Below, one piece after another: positions 1 to 8,632 of a DNA stretch of 64,000 nt; the first letter of the stretch is position 1, and each line of letters opens with the position of its first letter. Below the pieces are notes generated by a model that saw only the letters and a program-made list of their open reading frames with translations, searched no databases and was not told the origin of the DNA. Position numbers and translations under genes: made by a program. The DNA is taken from positions 1 through 64,000 of the forward strand of contig CALCCA010000008.1 of NCBI GenBank assembly GCA_937899725.1, written 5' to 3'. This DNA is from an uncultured Halomicronema sp. Its GTDB lineage: Bacteria > Cyanobacteriota > Cyanobacteriia > Phormidesmidales > Phormidesmidaceae.

Positions 1-1
1 C

Positions 2-112
2 CAGATGTTTGAGAGTGAAGCGGAACTGGCTTATCACGTCGTTGAGGGACTCGAACATCGAGGTGAAAGCCACGGCCACACAACTCAGTATGTTAGTGTC
101 AAGACCACTTGA
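2..112 (+). CDS. 3' end of an unidentified gene cut by the window edge
   Basis: An open frame enters from the left edge and stops at TGA 110-112. It encodes about 36 residues that look protein-like, with an acidic start (MFESEAELAYHV) and a His-rich middle (HRGESHGHTT). I do not recognise the family. The next features are insertion-sequence remnants, so the tail could belong to an intact gene or to one damaged by insertion. A frame this short with no visible start is weak evidence on its own. Confidence 0.35.
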   Translation, partial: QMFESEAELAYHVVEGLEHRGESHGHTTQYVSVKTT

Positions 113-128
113 TTAACCGTTATATACC

Positions 129-374
129 TCAGCTTCTTATGCCGTACCTACTTAAGTCGTCTCGCTCATAGGCTTGTTTCCATTTACTCAAGGCTCCCAA
201 GGACACCTCCAAGATCCCGCTAATGGTCTCGTAACCATAGTCTTGATAGATCAACTTGACCGCTAGCGCTTTCTTCACTTGGCGAGTATCACGTTCGATG
301 CCGATAAAGGTCTTGAGTTCTTCTATTGCCTTAGTTTTGGCAGGTAAAGTTTGAAGGGACAGCATGAATTGCAA
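129..374 (-). pseudogene. IS630-type transposase, N-terminal helix-turn-helix fragment
   Basis: The 81 residues form a winged-helix/helix-turn-helix DNA-binding region of the kind found at the N terminus of IS630-family transposases (VKKALAVKLIYQDYGYETISGILEVSLGALSKWK). In this family a DDE domain must follow. Here the frame stops and, 17 bases on, runs into a different gene's tail, so the catalytic half is missing. The DDE fragment at 644-1015 is on the same strand but lies upstream of this piece, so the two cannot be one intact gene in order. It may be a first reading frame of a two-frame element that lost its second frame. Confidence 0.6.
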
Positions 375-479
375 ACCTCGGTATCAGCATTTAGGCATAT
401 CCCGTAATTATACTGATACGTTTTCACGAGTCATTCCGGATTGCTATATCTGTAGCCGGAATCTAGAGAATTGGTATGA

Positions 480-623
480 GTGCTCGGAGACCGAGAGTTC
501 CATAGTCCAAAACTGGCTGAATGGCTTGATTCACGGGGGATTGCCTTTGCCTTGCGACAAAAGAAAGACCTGCATTTCAAGACCGCTGTTGACGCTGAGT
601 ATCAGATTGTGAAAGACCTATAG
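480..623 (+). pseudogene. IS4-type transposase, C-terminal DDE fragment
   Basis: Reading from 480, the frame gives VLGDREFHSPKLAEWLDSRG and continues through ALRQKKDLHF to a TAG at 621-623. GDREFHS...LAEWL and (F/A)LRQKK are typical of the second catalytic Asp region of IS4-family transposases in cyanobacteria. A stop (TGA 477-479) lies directly before the homology, and no start or first Asp is visible, so this is a decayed fragment of about 47 codons. It lies between two IS630-type fragments of opposite orientation. Confidence 0.6.
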
Positions 624-643
624 CAATCCGCGGATAGATCTGG

Positions 644-1015
644 TCAGTTAATGAAGGCTTGGTCAACGACTTGTCGAAACGGTTGGCCGGATTGAATCTG
701 TTTTCGCATCCGATGCTTCAAAACGAACCACTGATGTTCGATCGGATTCAAATCGGGGGAATAAGGCGGGAGAGACAAGAGATCACAGCCGGCCTGTTGA
801 ATCAGCGCTTCAATGCGCCCGCCTTTGTGAAACGAGGCATTATCACAAATGATGACACTCCCGTAGGGCAGCGCTGTCAAGAGCTGTTCTTCTAACCAGG
901 TTTCGAAGACGGCGCGGTTACAGTACCCTTCATCGGTGAGCGGAGCCATCAATTGATGCTGATACCAGAAATCTGGGCCGATTGGGCAACTCAACTGATG
1001 GCGCTCAAACCCCAT
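644..1015 (-). pseudogene. IS630-type transposase, C-terminal DDE fragment
   Basis: The 123 residues carry the second half of an IS630-family catalytic domain: ICDNASFHK (second Asp) and LPPYSPDLNPIEHQW (the DE signature), preceded by LMAPLTDEGYCNRAVFETWLEEQL. The helix-turn-helix and the first Asp are missing. The first 15 or so residues do not resemble the family, so homology probably begins near base 970, and the ATG at 1015 is not a true start. The copy is truncated and presumably inactive. Confidence 0.75.
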
Positions 1016-1191
1016 AAACGACTCTATTTTCAGCGCGGTTTACAGGCTCTATCGCTCATGCAGCAAGCTCTTTAGCTAGGTTGTCACCCGGTTAGGCTCT
1101 GAAATTCAGTAAAACCGACGGCTGGGCGCGATCGCTCAACCGCTTGCTCCGGTCTGCCACCATTACTATTCCCGTGTTTGTACGGAAATGT

Positions 1192-2313
1192 TTATGCCTG
1201 CACTGAAATGACCAAATTATCCCGATGCACCGCCGTATCCGCCCCGGCGTAGCCCAAAATCTGAGGGATTTCTTCGGAGCGGTGACCCAAGATTTGCGCC
1301 AGCTCAATGTGACTGTAGTTGGCAATGCCGCGCGCAATTTCCTGGCCTTGCGCATCACAGAGCTGCACTGAAGACTGGCGCTCAAATTCCCCTTCAATTT
1401 CAGTAATGCCAGCGGGCAAAAGCGATTTGCCACTGTGTTGAATGGCCCGCACTGCCCCCTTGTCTAAATACAGTTTGCCAGCCGGTACCAAGCTTTGAGC
1501 AATCCATCGTTTGCGGGCGTTGGCCACAGTTGACTTGGGGGAAAACTGAGTGCCTAAATCGGCCCCAGCCATGATCTGAGCGATTTTTTCGGGATGCTGA
1601 CCATCGGTAATCACCGTGCAAACGCCCGCATTGGCAGCGATGCGAGCGGCTTCAATTTTGGTCACCATACCGCCCGTGCCCCATTGACTGCCGCGATCGC
1701 CAATACTGACCTGTAAATCTTCGAGTTGCTCGACCCGCTCGACAATGTGAATAGGCTGCGCGTCAGGATGCTGGCGCGGATCAGCAGAATAGAGTCGATC
1801 GACATCGGTGAGCAAAAACAGCCAGTCGGCGCCAATCAAACTGGCCACCTGCGCCGACAGCGTATCGTTGTCACCAAACTTGAGTTCTTCAATCGCCACC
1901 GTATCGTTTTCATTCACGATGGGAATCACGCCCAACTGCAGCAGCTGACGAAACGTGCGGTAGCTATTGACGTAGCGCGATCGCTGCACCAGATCAGTGC
2001 GCGTGAGCAGCACCTGAGCGATCGGCTGATTCAAGGAAGAAAAAAAGTCGTCATAGACTCGCATCAGCCGGCCTTGACCCACTGCCGCCACCGCTTGCTT
2101 CATCGCCATATTTTTGGGTCGTTCAGACAGATTGAGGCGCGCGCAGCCCACCCCCACCGCTCCCGAAGAGACGAGAATCACCTGATGGCCTTCAGCTCTC
2201 AGCTCAGAGAGCATTTCAACCAGACTGGCAATCACCGAAATCGCCAGATTTCCAGTCGCCTTAGTTAAACTCGACGTGCCAATTTTGACCACCAGGGTCT
2301 GCGGCTTTACCAT
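1192..2313 (-). CDS. proB: Glutamate 5-kinase
   Basis: This enzyme catalyses the first step of proline synthesis, ATP-dependent phosphorylation of L-glutamate to glutamyl 5-phosphate, in the cytoplasm. The 373 residues match the usual two-domain length. An amino-acid-kinase domain (about 1-260) has VVKIGTSSL at the start, [22 protein letters not shown] in the active site and [12 protein letters not shown] near its end. A PUA domain (about 280-365) follows, as in long-form ProB. The ATG at 2311-2313 gives the conserved N terminus. proA is not next to it; the gene stands alone between insertion-sequence debris and an oppositely placed gap. Identification is firm. Confidence 0.95.
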   Translation of the reverse strand: MVKPQTLVVKIGTSSLTKATGNLAISVIASLVEMLSELRAEGHQVILVSSGAVGVGCARLNLSERPKNMAMKQAVAAVGQGRLMRVYDDFFSSLNQPIAQVLLTRTDLVQRSRYVNSYRTFRQLLQLGVIPIVNENDTVAIEELKFGDNDTLSAQVASLIGADWLFLLTDVDRLYSADPRQHPDAQPIHIVERVEQLEDLQVSIGDRGSQWGTGGMVTKIEAARIAANAGVCTVITDGQHPEKIAQIMAGADLGTQFSPKSTVANARKRWIAQSLVPAGKLYLDKGAVRAIQHSGKSLLPAGITEIEGEFERQSSVQLCDAQGQEIARGIANYSHIELAQILGHRSEEIPQILGYAGADTAVHRDNLVISVQA

Positions 2314-2535
2314 GGTGTTACCTATGCCTGCTCAAGCAGCCATCATAGACAGGCCCGTCGGTTTTGTGAAGGGTCGGCAAAACAGTGGAGATAGCTGACA
2401 CCAATTCTCTGAAACCAGGCGACAAATCTGCCCCCCGGCCCCTAGGCTCCCCTGCGTTGCCAAGTTTTTATCGGGAGTCCGATCACTGAGGATGGGGATT
2501 ACACCGCACCCCGAGAGCCACGGATTAAGAGAGAC

Positions 2536-3300
2536 TTACGCGGGTTTATAGGTGCTGCGCATCGTCACGTTGACGCCTTCTTCTGACTGGGCCAAAATCA
2601 GCAGCGGTGTGGGCTTCGCTTTTTGATCCCAATGCATGTTGGCCAAGCGCCCTTGAATCGTGGGCTGCCAGGTGCCGCCTTCGGCTTCTGGGCTGAGAAA
2701 GGTCTCAATGCAGTCAATGATCTGATTAATCGTGCTGGAAGTGGATTGCGTCGGTAACTTGGCCAGCTTAATTTCAATCCGAAACAGAATGCGCGTTTTC
2801 GAGCCCAACGCTTCGCTGGTTTTGTAGACCACATCAAAAATCTGGTCGATTTGCCGGGCTTTAGCCGCAATGCCCACCATGCCCGAGTCCGCCGGGCGCG
2901 ATCGCAGAGCGACAGCGAGTTCTTGTTTGACCTTGATTTTGAGCTGATTCACAATTTGGAAGTGGAACATTTCTTCTTCCATCCGCAGCCGCAAATAATC
3001 AAGGTTGAATTCTCGCGAGTGAATCAGATCGGGATTTTTCTCCATCTTGCTGATGGTGCCGGTGGCCATCTTGACCCGCTTTTGCAGTTCGCCGTTTTTG
3101 TACTCAGCAAACTTCAGCTTCTTGCGCATCTGGTTGTTCTGCACTTGCGTCAAGATACTGACGGCGAGCAGTAACACAAAGAGGACGCCAGAGGTCACCA
3201 TCCACATATTCAGGCTGTTGCTAACAGCCGGAGGCGGCTCAGGCGCTGGTGCTGGCGCTTGAGCGATAATTAGACGGGTCTGAACAGGAGAAAATTTCAT
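2536..3300 (-). CDS. Membrane-anchored coiled-coil protein of unknown function
   Basis: This 254-residue protein has a Pro/Ala-rich N terminus (APAPAPEPPPAV), one membrane segment (about residues 32-53, VTSGVLFVLLLAVSILT) and a charged helical region (about 55-105, KKLKFAEYKNGELQKRVKMATGTISKMEKN) that may form a coiled coil. A mixed soluble domain follows. The topology suggests a single-pass protein with its bulk on one side of the membrane. I do not recognise an enzyme motif; it looks like a conserved cyanobacterial hypothetical protein. It is on the same strand as the M15 peptidase upstream, but 140 bases separate them, so co-transcription is uncertain. Confidence 0.75.
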   Translation of the reverse strand: MKFSPVQTRLIIAQAPAPAPEPPPAVSNSLNMWMVTSGVLFVLLLAVSILTQVQNNQMRKKLKFAEYKNGELQKRVKMATGTISKMEKNPDLIHSREFNLDYLRLRMEEEMFHFQIVNQLKIKVKQELAVALRSRPADSGMVGIAAKARQIDQIFDVVYKTSEALGSKTRILFRIEIKLAKLPTQSTSSTINQIIDCIETFLSPEAEGGTWQPTIQGRLANMHWDQKAKPTPLLILAQSEEGVNVTMRSTYKPA

Positions 3301-3440
3301 GGCTAAAAGGGACTGATCAACTCGACTGGTAAGATGCCCTACGAGCGTTCTAGATAAATTATCCCGGCAAGGGACAAATCAACTCTTCTATGTGTAAGTT
3401 GCCCGAAACCGGTCTTAGGCGGATCATCAGGCACTGAGGT

Positions 3441-5102
3441 TCAGTGAGTCCACCGAGAACGAGTGCCCCTGGCATCTAAATGACAGATGTAAGGAAATTG
3501 CGTGTAGCGTCCGAGGCCGCCCGGCCACCACGGGTCTAACGCCCAATACAGTTGCCGACCGGTAAGTCCATCACAGTAGAAGTCGATCGCATCCCCCAGC
3601 AGGTGTCGGCTCATAGAAGCCCCACCCGCTGCCGCATTAGCCGCCGGTGGCCGATACCAACTGGTGATGAAGAAAGGCCGACCAATGCGATCGCGAGCCT
3701 CTTGGGCCAGGGTAGCGATTCTCACGATACCGTTGACCGTCGCCTGATCAGGCGGAAGACGGGCACCGCCGCGAGTCGCCTCGGCCCAGGTAAAGTTGCC
3801 ACTGGGCAAAATCGAGGCGGCTAGCTGCAGATTATTCGGTGTCCACTGCTGAGGACGCGCTGGCGGCATCGCGGGCACGGGTGGGGGCATCGCTTCCACC
3901 GCATTGCGGTTGGCCCGTTCCATCCGGCGCACGTCGGCTAACAGCGATTGCACACCCGGAATACGGCCCTCTAACCGCCGCCAAAGAGTCACCAGCCGAA
4001 TCAGGGCTTCTCTTTGATCCGCATCGCCAGTGTAGGTGGTGGGCACCGTGGCCCAAAAAGTCAGCAGCGCTTGGTCAATTTGGGTCGCAGCAGCGGTCAT
4101 GGCTTGCGGATCTGGGGCACTGTTGACCAAAACTTGCGGATCAAGCCCGAGCGCTTGAATGGCGGTGGTGCGTGAGTCGAGCCCTTGCCACAGGCGATAG
4201 CCCTCAGTCAGAGAAAAGCGTTGGTCACCTTGGCCGCGATAGCGCTCAGGGAGACGCTGAACAAACGCAATCAGAGCCGGATCGATGATTTCAATGTTGG
4301 TTTCGCTGCTGAAGGGATCGGTGGCGGCCAGCACTCGGATGGCTGCCTCACGAGAGTCGAGTTCGCGCCACAGCTGCACTAAGCGAATGAAGGCCTCACG
4401 CTGATTGGGATAGCCAGAGAAATAGCGATCGGCCTGCGAAATAAAGTCCACTAGAGCCTGATCTAACTGGACTTCGTTGGGATTGCCGGTATCATCCACC
4501 TCAATCAGGGTAGCGATCGCCGCCGCATGAGTATCAAGTTTGCGCCAAAGCCGCACGGCTTCAAGCAGGGCCTCGCGCTGAAAGGTAAGACGACTATAGT
4601 TTTCAGGAATGCGTTCGACAAAGGCTAACAGGGCCTGATCGAGAGATGCCAGGTTTTTAGGCAGTTGCTCAGCACTGTAAGCAATGGCGAGATCGGCTAA
4701 GTAAGCCTTGAGCAGGGCTTGATCATCGACGGGCTCTAGCCGCGCTGCCGAGGCGTCGCTGACCGGCGGACTGTAGCCTTCAGCGATGGCTTGCAAAAAG
4801 CGATCGCTATACCGTCCCGCAGCGGCATCCCAGAGGTCTTTGCCCTGCCAACCCTCAGCAATCAGCTGGTTAGTCAGGCTGCGAACGGTATTGGCAGCAT
4901 ATTGCACCTGCTCGGGAAACGTATTGACCTGATCGGGTGGGATGCGGTTGGCGGGGGCAATGCCCAAGCCCGTTTCGCCGTCGGTGAGGGGTGGGGTGCC
5001 TTGAGTGGCATACAGTGCTGCTAAGACGGATTTATGAATGCCCGAGCGAGCCGCTTCAATCAGATAGTAATCGTTACGCTGATCGGGAGAACGCTGTGCC
5101 AT
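3441..5102 (-). CDS. M15-type peptidase with N-terminal repeat region
   Basis: The C-terminal 130 residues match the D-Ala-D-Ala carboxypeptidase-like M15 group (Peptidase_M15_3): ITSWYRPP, then SRHLLGDAIDF with the zinc-binding His and Asp, and a late His in YICHLDARG. The expected role is hydrolysis of peptidoglycan peptides. Ahead of it lie four copies of a unit of about 75-90 residues with consensus (L/I)DQAL..F......Y....QREA...V.LWR.LD...AAI..L. The first 100 residues (YYLIEAARSGIHKSVLAALYATQGTPPLTDGETGLGI) resemble part of a lysozyme-like helper domain. No signal peptide is visible. I chose ATG 5102 (MAQRSPDQ) over an upstream TTG at 5129. Confidence 0.8.
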   Translation of the reverse strand: MAQRSPDQRNDYYLIEAARSGIHKSVLAALYATQGTPPLTDGETGLGIAPANRIPPDQVNTFPEQVQYAANTVRSLTNQLIAEGWQGKDLWDAAAGRYSDRFLQAIAEGYSPPVSDASAARLEPVDDQALLKAYLADLAIAYSAEQLPKNLASLDQALLAFVERIPENYSRLTFQREALLEAVRLWRKLDTHAAAIATLIEVDDTGNPNEVQLDQALVDFISQADRYFSGYPNQREAFIRLVQLWRELDSREAAIRVLAATDPFSSETNIEIIDPALIAFVQRLPERYRGQGDQRFSLTEGYRLWQGLDSRTTAIQALGLDPQVLVNSAPDPQAMTAAATQIDQALLTFWATVPTTYTGDADQREALIRLVTLWRRLEGRIPGVQSLLADVRRMERANRNAVEAMPPPVPAMPPARPQQWTPNNLQLAASILPSGNFTWAEATRGGARLPPDQATVNGIVRIATLAQEARDRIGRPFFITSWYRPPAANAAAGGASMSRHLLGDAIDFYCDGLTGRQLYWALDPWWPGGLGRYTQFPYICHLDARGTRSRWTH

Positions 5103-5143
5103 AGCCCTGAATCCTGTCAATATCCCCAAAGTGTAGGACGTTT

Positions 5144-5941
5144 ATGGAAAATTCTCCGGTGCCATTGCAAGAATCTTCGCCTCCGGCATTAACCAATATC
5201 CGCCTAGTGGCGACTGACATGGATGGCACGCTGACTCAGACCGGGAAATTCACCCCCGCTCTCTTGCGAGCGCTGACCGATTTAGCCACAGCTGAGATTC
5301 CTACTGTGATTGTGACAGGGCGCTCTGCGGGCTGGGTACAGGGCATCGCCACCTACCTGCCGGTAGTAGGAGCAATCGCAGAAAATGGTGGCGTGTGGAT
5401 CCCAGCCGACTCGGGAGAGCCCCTGCCGCTGGTGGAGATCTCGGCGATCGCTCCGCATCGCGATCGCCTGGCGCACGTCTTTGCTCAGCTCCAAGCCACC
5501 TTTCCCGATTTGCAGCCCTCCACCGATAACCAGTTCCGCCTCACGGATTGGACCTTTGATATCGGTCAGCTCACACCCGCTGATCTGACCAGGATTAACC
5601 AGACCTGTCAGGCGGTGGGCTGGGGGTTTACCTACAGTACGGTGCAGTGCCATATTCGCCTGGCGGCACAAGACAAAGGCGTCGCGCTGCAGCGAGTATT
5701 GCAGCAGCAGTTTCCCACAATCACCGCCCATCAGGTCGTGACAGTGGGCGATAGTCCCAATGATGAGGGTTTGTTCGAAGCGGAGCGGTTTCCGCTCTCC
5801 GTCGGCGTTGCCAACGTGCAGCACTACTGCGATCGCCTGCGCCATCTGCCCACCTTCATCACTGCCGGTGCTGAGGTGCAAGGGTTTCAAGAACTGGCTC
5901 AAGTCCTCTTACGGGCAAAATCTAGCGCGGCGGCTCCGTGA
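5144..5941 (+). CDS. HAD superfamily (Cof/type IIB) phosphatase
   Basis: The protein is a haloacid-dehalogenase phosphatase of the Cof-like class, which usually removes phosphate from sugar phosphates or nucleotides. Motif I is ATDMDGTLT (residues about 24-32) with both catalytic aspartates. Motif II is the Thr of TVIVTGR. Motif IV is VGDSPNDEGLF near the C terminus. A cap domain of about 100 residues sits between motifs II and III, as in type IIB enzymes. The 265-residue length is typical. It is divergent from the M15 peptidase, and the two starts are about 40 bases apart, so they share a promoter region. The substrate cannot be read from sequence. Confidence 0.85.
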   Translation: MENSPVPLQESSPPALTNIRLVATDMDGTLTQTGKFTPALLRALTDLATAEIPTVIVTGRSAGWVQGIATYLPVVGAIAENGGVWIPADSGEPLPLVEISAIAPHRDRLAHVFAQLQATFPDLQPSTDNQFRLTDWTFDIGQLTPADLTRINQTCQAVGWGFTYSTVQCHIRLAAQDKGVALQRVLQQQFPTITAHQVVTVGDSPNDEGLFEAERFPLSVGVANVQHYCDRLRHLPTFITAGAEVQGFQELAQVLLRAKSSAAAP

Positions 5942-6020
5942 TCTGGCTCCCCAGACAAGCTTGGCCACGTCGGCAGATTTGTCAGGGCGGGTGAGGGCGG
6001 TGGGCCAGAAGGTTGAATAA

Positions 6021-6134
6021 TACCAATTCGCTGAATTTGGACTACACATCCAAAAACCGTGTAGCCCCCTTCGACACGGGGGCAGCAACAGCGGGGGATC
6101 TTCGATCTGTAGCGCTACTTTGCAGAACTGGTAT
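6021..6134. repeat. MITE-like element in a 331-bp gap
   Basis: The gap 5942-6272 holds no convincing gene. Within it, ATACCAATTC at 6021 and GAACTGGTAT ending at 6134 form a near-perfect inverted pair (9 of 10), each with TA-rich flanks. Between them are two further hairpins: CTACAC/GTGTAG (6042-6064) and CCCCC/GGGGG (6065-6082). A short non-coding element bounded by terminal inverted repeats fits a miniature inverted-repeat element. A partly similar sequence, ACCAATTCTCTGAA, occurs near 2402 in another gap. Confidence 0.35.
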
Positions 6135-6272
6135 AACCCGGAACATGAAATGAACGGCAGGGAATCGACCCACCCGACGCGGCGTTGATTGCCAGAATAT
6201 GCATTGCAGCAAATCCGTATCACATGAGAGCACCTTGCCTGGCTTCCTCAGTCGATAGCGGCATGACTGACA

Positions 6273-7772
6273 TCATTCTGGAGGCATATCCTCAAGGGCG
6301 TGAAAGAGGTCAGCTGTGTCGGTGTGGTTTGCCCAATCGTGACGCTGACCATCACGCCAGACCTGGGGCAGTTCGTCTGCTTGGGGCTGCAGCGCCAGGG
6401 TTTTACCTTGGGAGCCCTGATATTCCACCCGGTCATCCATGACGGTGAGGCGCGATCTCGCTAACACTTGCTGCCGAAAGTCCACAAAGTTACCGTGGGT
6501 GGCTGATTCCCCCACTTCTAGAACAAACCCAGCCGGTAAGACATGAAGCGCTAGCCAGGTTTGTTCCGTTTCGACAAAGGTAACTGCTGACTCCGTATCC
6601 ACACGCCCCGCTGGCAACGTCAGCTCGGGCGGCGCCGCACCTTGCCAAATCAGCAGATTTTCATACTGAGCGATGGTGTGAGGGCCAGCGGCTGAGAGCT
6701 GCAACTCATCGCTGCCAGCACCGGCGGCGACGGCTAAGCCCAAGCCTTGCCAGTCGCCGCCAGTCCCCCGCGCGAGACTACCGAGCTGATAGGTGCGACC
6801 GAGGTAGAGCGTTTCATAAAAGGCGGGGCCGTAGAGACCGGGCAGCCAGTTCTCATAATGCGGGTGAGTGCGGCGGACTTCTAACGGACGAGCAAACGCT
6901 CGATGCGCTAGCTGCAAAACCGGCGCGGGAGGCCGATAGTCGCTGGTGAGGGCATACAGCCAGTCATTTTCTAAGGTTTCTGGGGGCGATCCCTGGCCAA
7001 AATACAGCCAGAAAAAGTGAGCAGCGCTGTCACTATCCACTCGTTTGGCCGGAAACGTCCAGCTGCCCCGCCAGTATTTTAGGGCCGCCGTGAAAAAGAG
7101 CCAATCGAGCGCGTCTGCGGCCAGTTGCTGCACCTCTGGATCGGCAGCAAAGTCATAGAGATTGAGATAGGCCGCTGTGGTATGACCGTGGTAGATCGAG
7201 CTATCCCATTCGCCCATACCAATATCGAGCAGGGTGGAGACATAGCGCTGCAGATGAGCTTTATAAAGCTGACGGGTGGCTTCGTTGCCAGTTTCCTCCG
7301 CCATCAGGTAAACCGAAGTTTCTCGCATGGCGCGCAGATTATCAGTGTTGCGGCAGTCGACCAGCGTCGTGCAGTCGTCTTGAGAATTCGACCAAAATTT
7401 GCGAGGTGGGTTGGCGGTTTGCGTCAGCGGGTCAGTACGGGTGAGCCAATCCATCGCGCGATACATGCGATCGCGATAGTCAGCGTCTAACTGATCGCCA
7501 AAGGCAAAATACTTTCTGACTTGGCCCTTGAGCACAAAGCTCGAATAGAGGTCGATCTCGAAGGTTTCGACAGCTTCAGGATCAGGCTGTTGCAAAAAGG
7601 CCAATGCCTCTGCTGCTTGGTCATTACCCGCCCATACATCCGCCAAGGCGCGGGGATAGGAATTTTTCTCATATTCGTAGGCAATGCTGCCAAAGGTCTC
7701 GGGTGCCGTCAGCAAATGCCAGGCCCAGTTAGCCCGAATATGAAAGAGCAGACAGACCATGCATTCCATCAT
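6273..7772 (-). CDS. Uncharacterised protein, possible alpha/alpha-toroid fold
   Basis: This 499-residue protein is rich in Trp, Tyr and helical segments (SIYHGHTTAAYLNLYDFAADPEVQQLAADALDWLF). The last 150 residues are predominantly beta-like. A helical toroid followed by beta sheets is the layout of some polysaccharide lyases and related glycan-active proteins, but I see no diagnostic catalytic motif, so function is open. The N terminus looks incomplete: the chosen ATG begins MMECMVCLLFHIRANWAW, no signal peptide follows, and the frame stays open upstream to about 7860 without an ATG. It may be 5'-truncated or use an unrecognised start. It is not close to other genes on its strand. Confidence 0.7.
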   Translation of the reverse strand: MMECMVCLLFHIRANWAWHLLTAPETFGSIAYEYEKNSYPRALADVWAGNDQAAEALAFLQQPDPEAVETFEIDLYSSFVLKGQVRKYFAFGDQLDADYRDRMYRAMDWLTRTDPLTQTANPPRKFWSNSQDDCTTLVDCRNTDNLRAMRETSVYLMAEETGNEATRQLYKAHLQRYVSTLLDIGMGEWDSSIYHGHTTAAYLNLYDFAADPEVQQLAADALDWLFFTAALKYWRGSWTFPAKRVDSDSAAHFFWLYFGQGSPPETLENDWLYALTSDYRPPAPVLQLAHRAFARPLEVRRTHPHYENWLPGLYGPAFYETLYLGRTYQLGSLARGTGGDWQGLGLAVAAGAGSDELQLSAAGPHTIAQYENLLIWQGAAPPELTLPAGRVDTESAVTFVETEQTWLALHVLPAGFVLEVGESATHGNFVDFRQQVLARSRLTVMDDRVEYQGSQGKTLALQPQADELPQVWRDGQRHDWANHTDTADLFHALEDMPPE

Positions 7773-7998
7773 GAGAGCAACCCAACGACAGTTTCTGGGG
7801 TGGCAAACACCCCGCTTGTATTGTGACCGCAGGCAGAGAGAATTGGCTAGAGCCCCCGCAGCGAGGCTGCATGGTGAGACTCACAACGGTCGCCAAAATG
7901 AGCCAATTTAAATTGCGATCGCTGAAAGAAAAACTTTCATAAGCAAGACTTTAACGTTACGATAAGTAAAGCGACGCTCATAGACGTAGGAAAGGTTC

Positions 7999-8397
7999 AT
8001 GACTGGCTTTATTCGAGGCTTATTTGGCCGCAAAAATCAGCAGACTCGCGCTGCTCAACCCAAGCAAACGGGTGCTTTTTTCTTGAACGAAGATGACGCT
8101 AAGACGTTTGGCGATATCGATTATATGCGCTCGAATAAAGTGGTTAAGCGCACCTTTGCCCGCAAGCGCGGTGCTGAAGAGATGGAATCTGTGCGGCAAA
8201 TTTCGGCCATGGAAATGAGCGAACTGGACGAAAAAGGGATTGTGAACCAGCCCAAGAAAGCTGCCTCATCATCTTCGTCTTCATCTTTTCAGTCCGCCCC
8301 TCAGGCCAGTAAGTCTGAATCGCCCCGTCGGAGTTCTAACACTGACACCAGCATGGATATGTTCCGCAATATGGCGAAGGACATTAAAAAACGGTAG
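7999..8397 (+). CDS. Small conserved cyanobacterial protein, disordered C terminus
   Basis: The protein has 132 residues with a short basic amphipathic start (MTGFIRGLFGRKNQ), a conserved-looking core (GAFFLNEDDAKTFGDIDYMRSNKVVKRTFARKRG) and a low-complexity Ser-rich tail ending in basic KDIKKR. A good ribosome-binding site (AGGAAAGG at 7988-7995) precedes the ATG. A terminator follows at 8431-8464, so it is a monocistronic unit. I recognise it only as a cyanobacterial hypothetical protein; no enzymatic motif is visible. Confidence 0.8.
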   Translation: MTGFIRGLFGRKNQQTRAAQPKQTGAFFLNEDDAKTFGDIDYMRSNKVVKRTFARKRGAEEMESVRQISAMEMSELDEKGIVNQPKKAASSSSSSSFQSAPQASKSESPRRSSNTDTSMDMFRNMAKDIKKR

Positions 8398-8430
8398 AGG
8401 TTAAGGCCGCCTGAAAAATCAATGGAAAAA

Positions 8431-8464
8431 TGAGCGAGGTAGTGTCAATCTGCCTCGCTTTTTA
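8431..8464 (+). terminator. Rho-independent terminator
   Basis: GCGAGG (8434-8439) pairs with CCTCGC (8453-8458) and is followed by a run of five T (8459-8463). It lies 35 bases downstream of the small cyanobacterial protein gene, in the right orientation to end its transcript. Confidence 0.75.
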
Positions 8465-8632
8465 ATTGACCGCGATCGCGTGTCGTCAACGCTGGCCTCT
8501 GTGCTCAGGTTAGGTCAGATGCTCTGCCTACCGGGAGAGGCCAGTACCGGGATGCGGCTGAACGATCATGCAGTCAAACCGCTCTCTAAGCTCAAGTTTG
8601 GGTCACCCATAGTTAGTGCCGCCTGTCAAGCC

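Noticed and set aside
969-1075. Plus-strand frame ending ALKPHKRLYFQRGLQALSLMQQAL before a TAG
   Set aside because: It looks protein-like and could be a gene tail cut by the insertion sequence, but it overlaps the start of the opposite-strand transposase frame, has no family match and cannot be supported on its own.
1092-1433. 113-codon minus-strand frame overlapping the end of proB
   Set aside because: It is a different frame over the proB 3' end, with Arg/Trp-rich non-coding composition.
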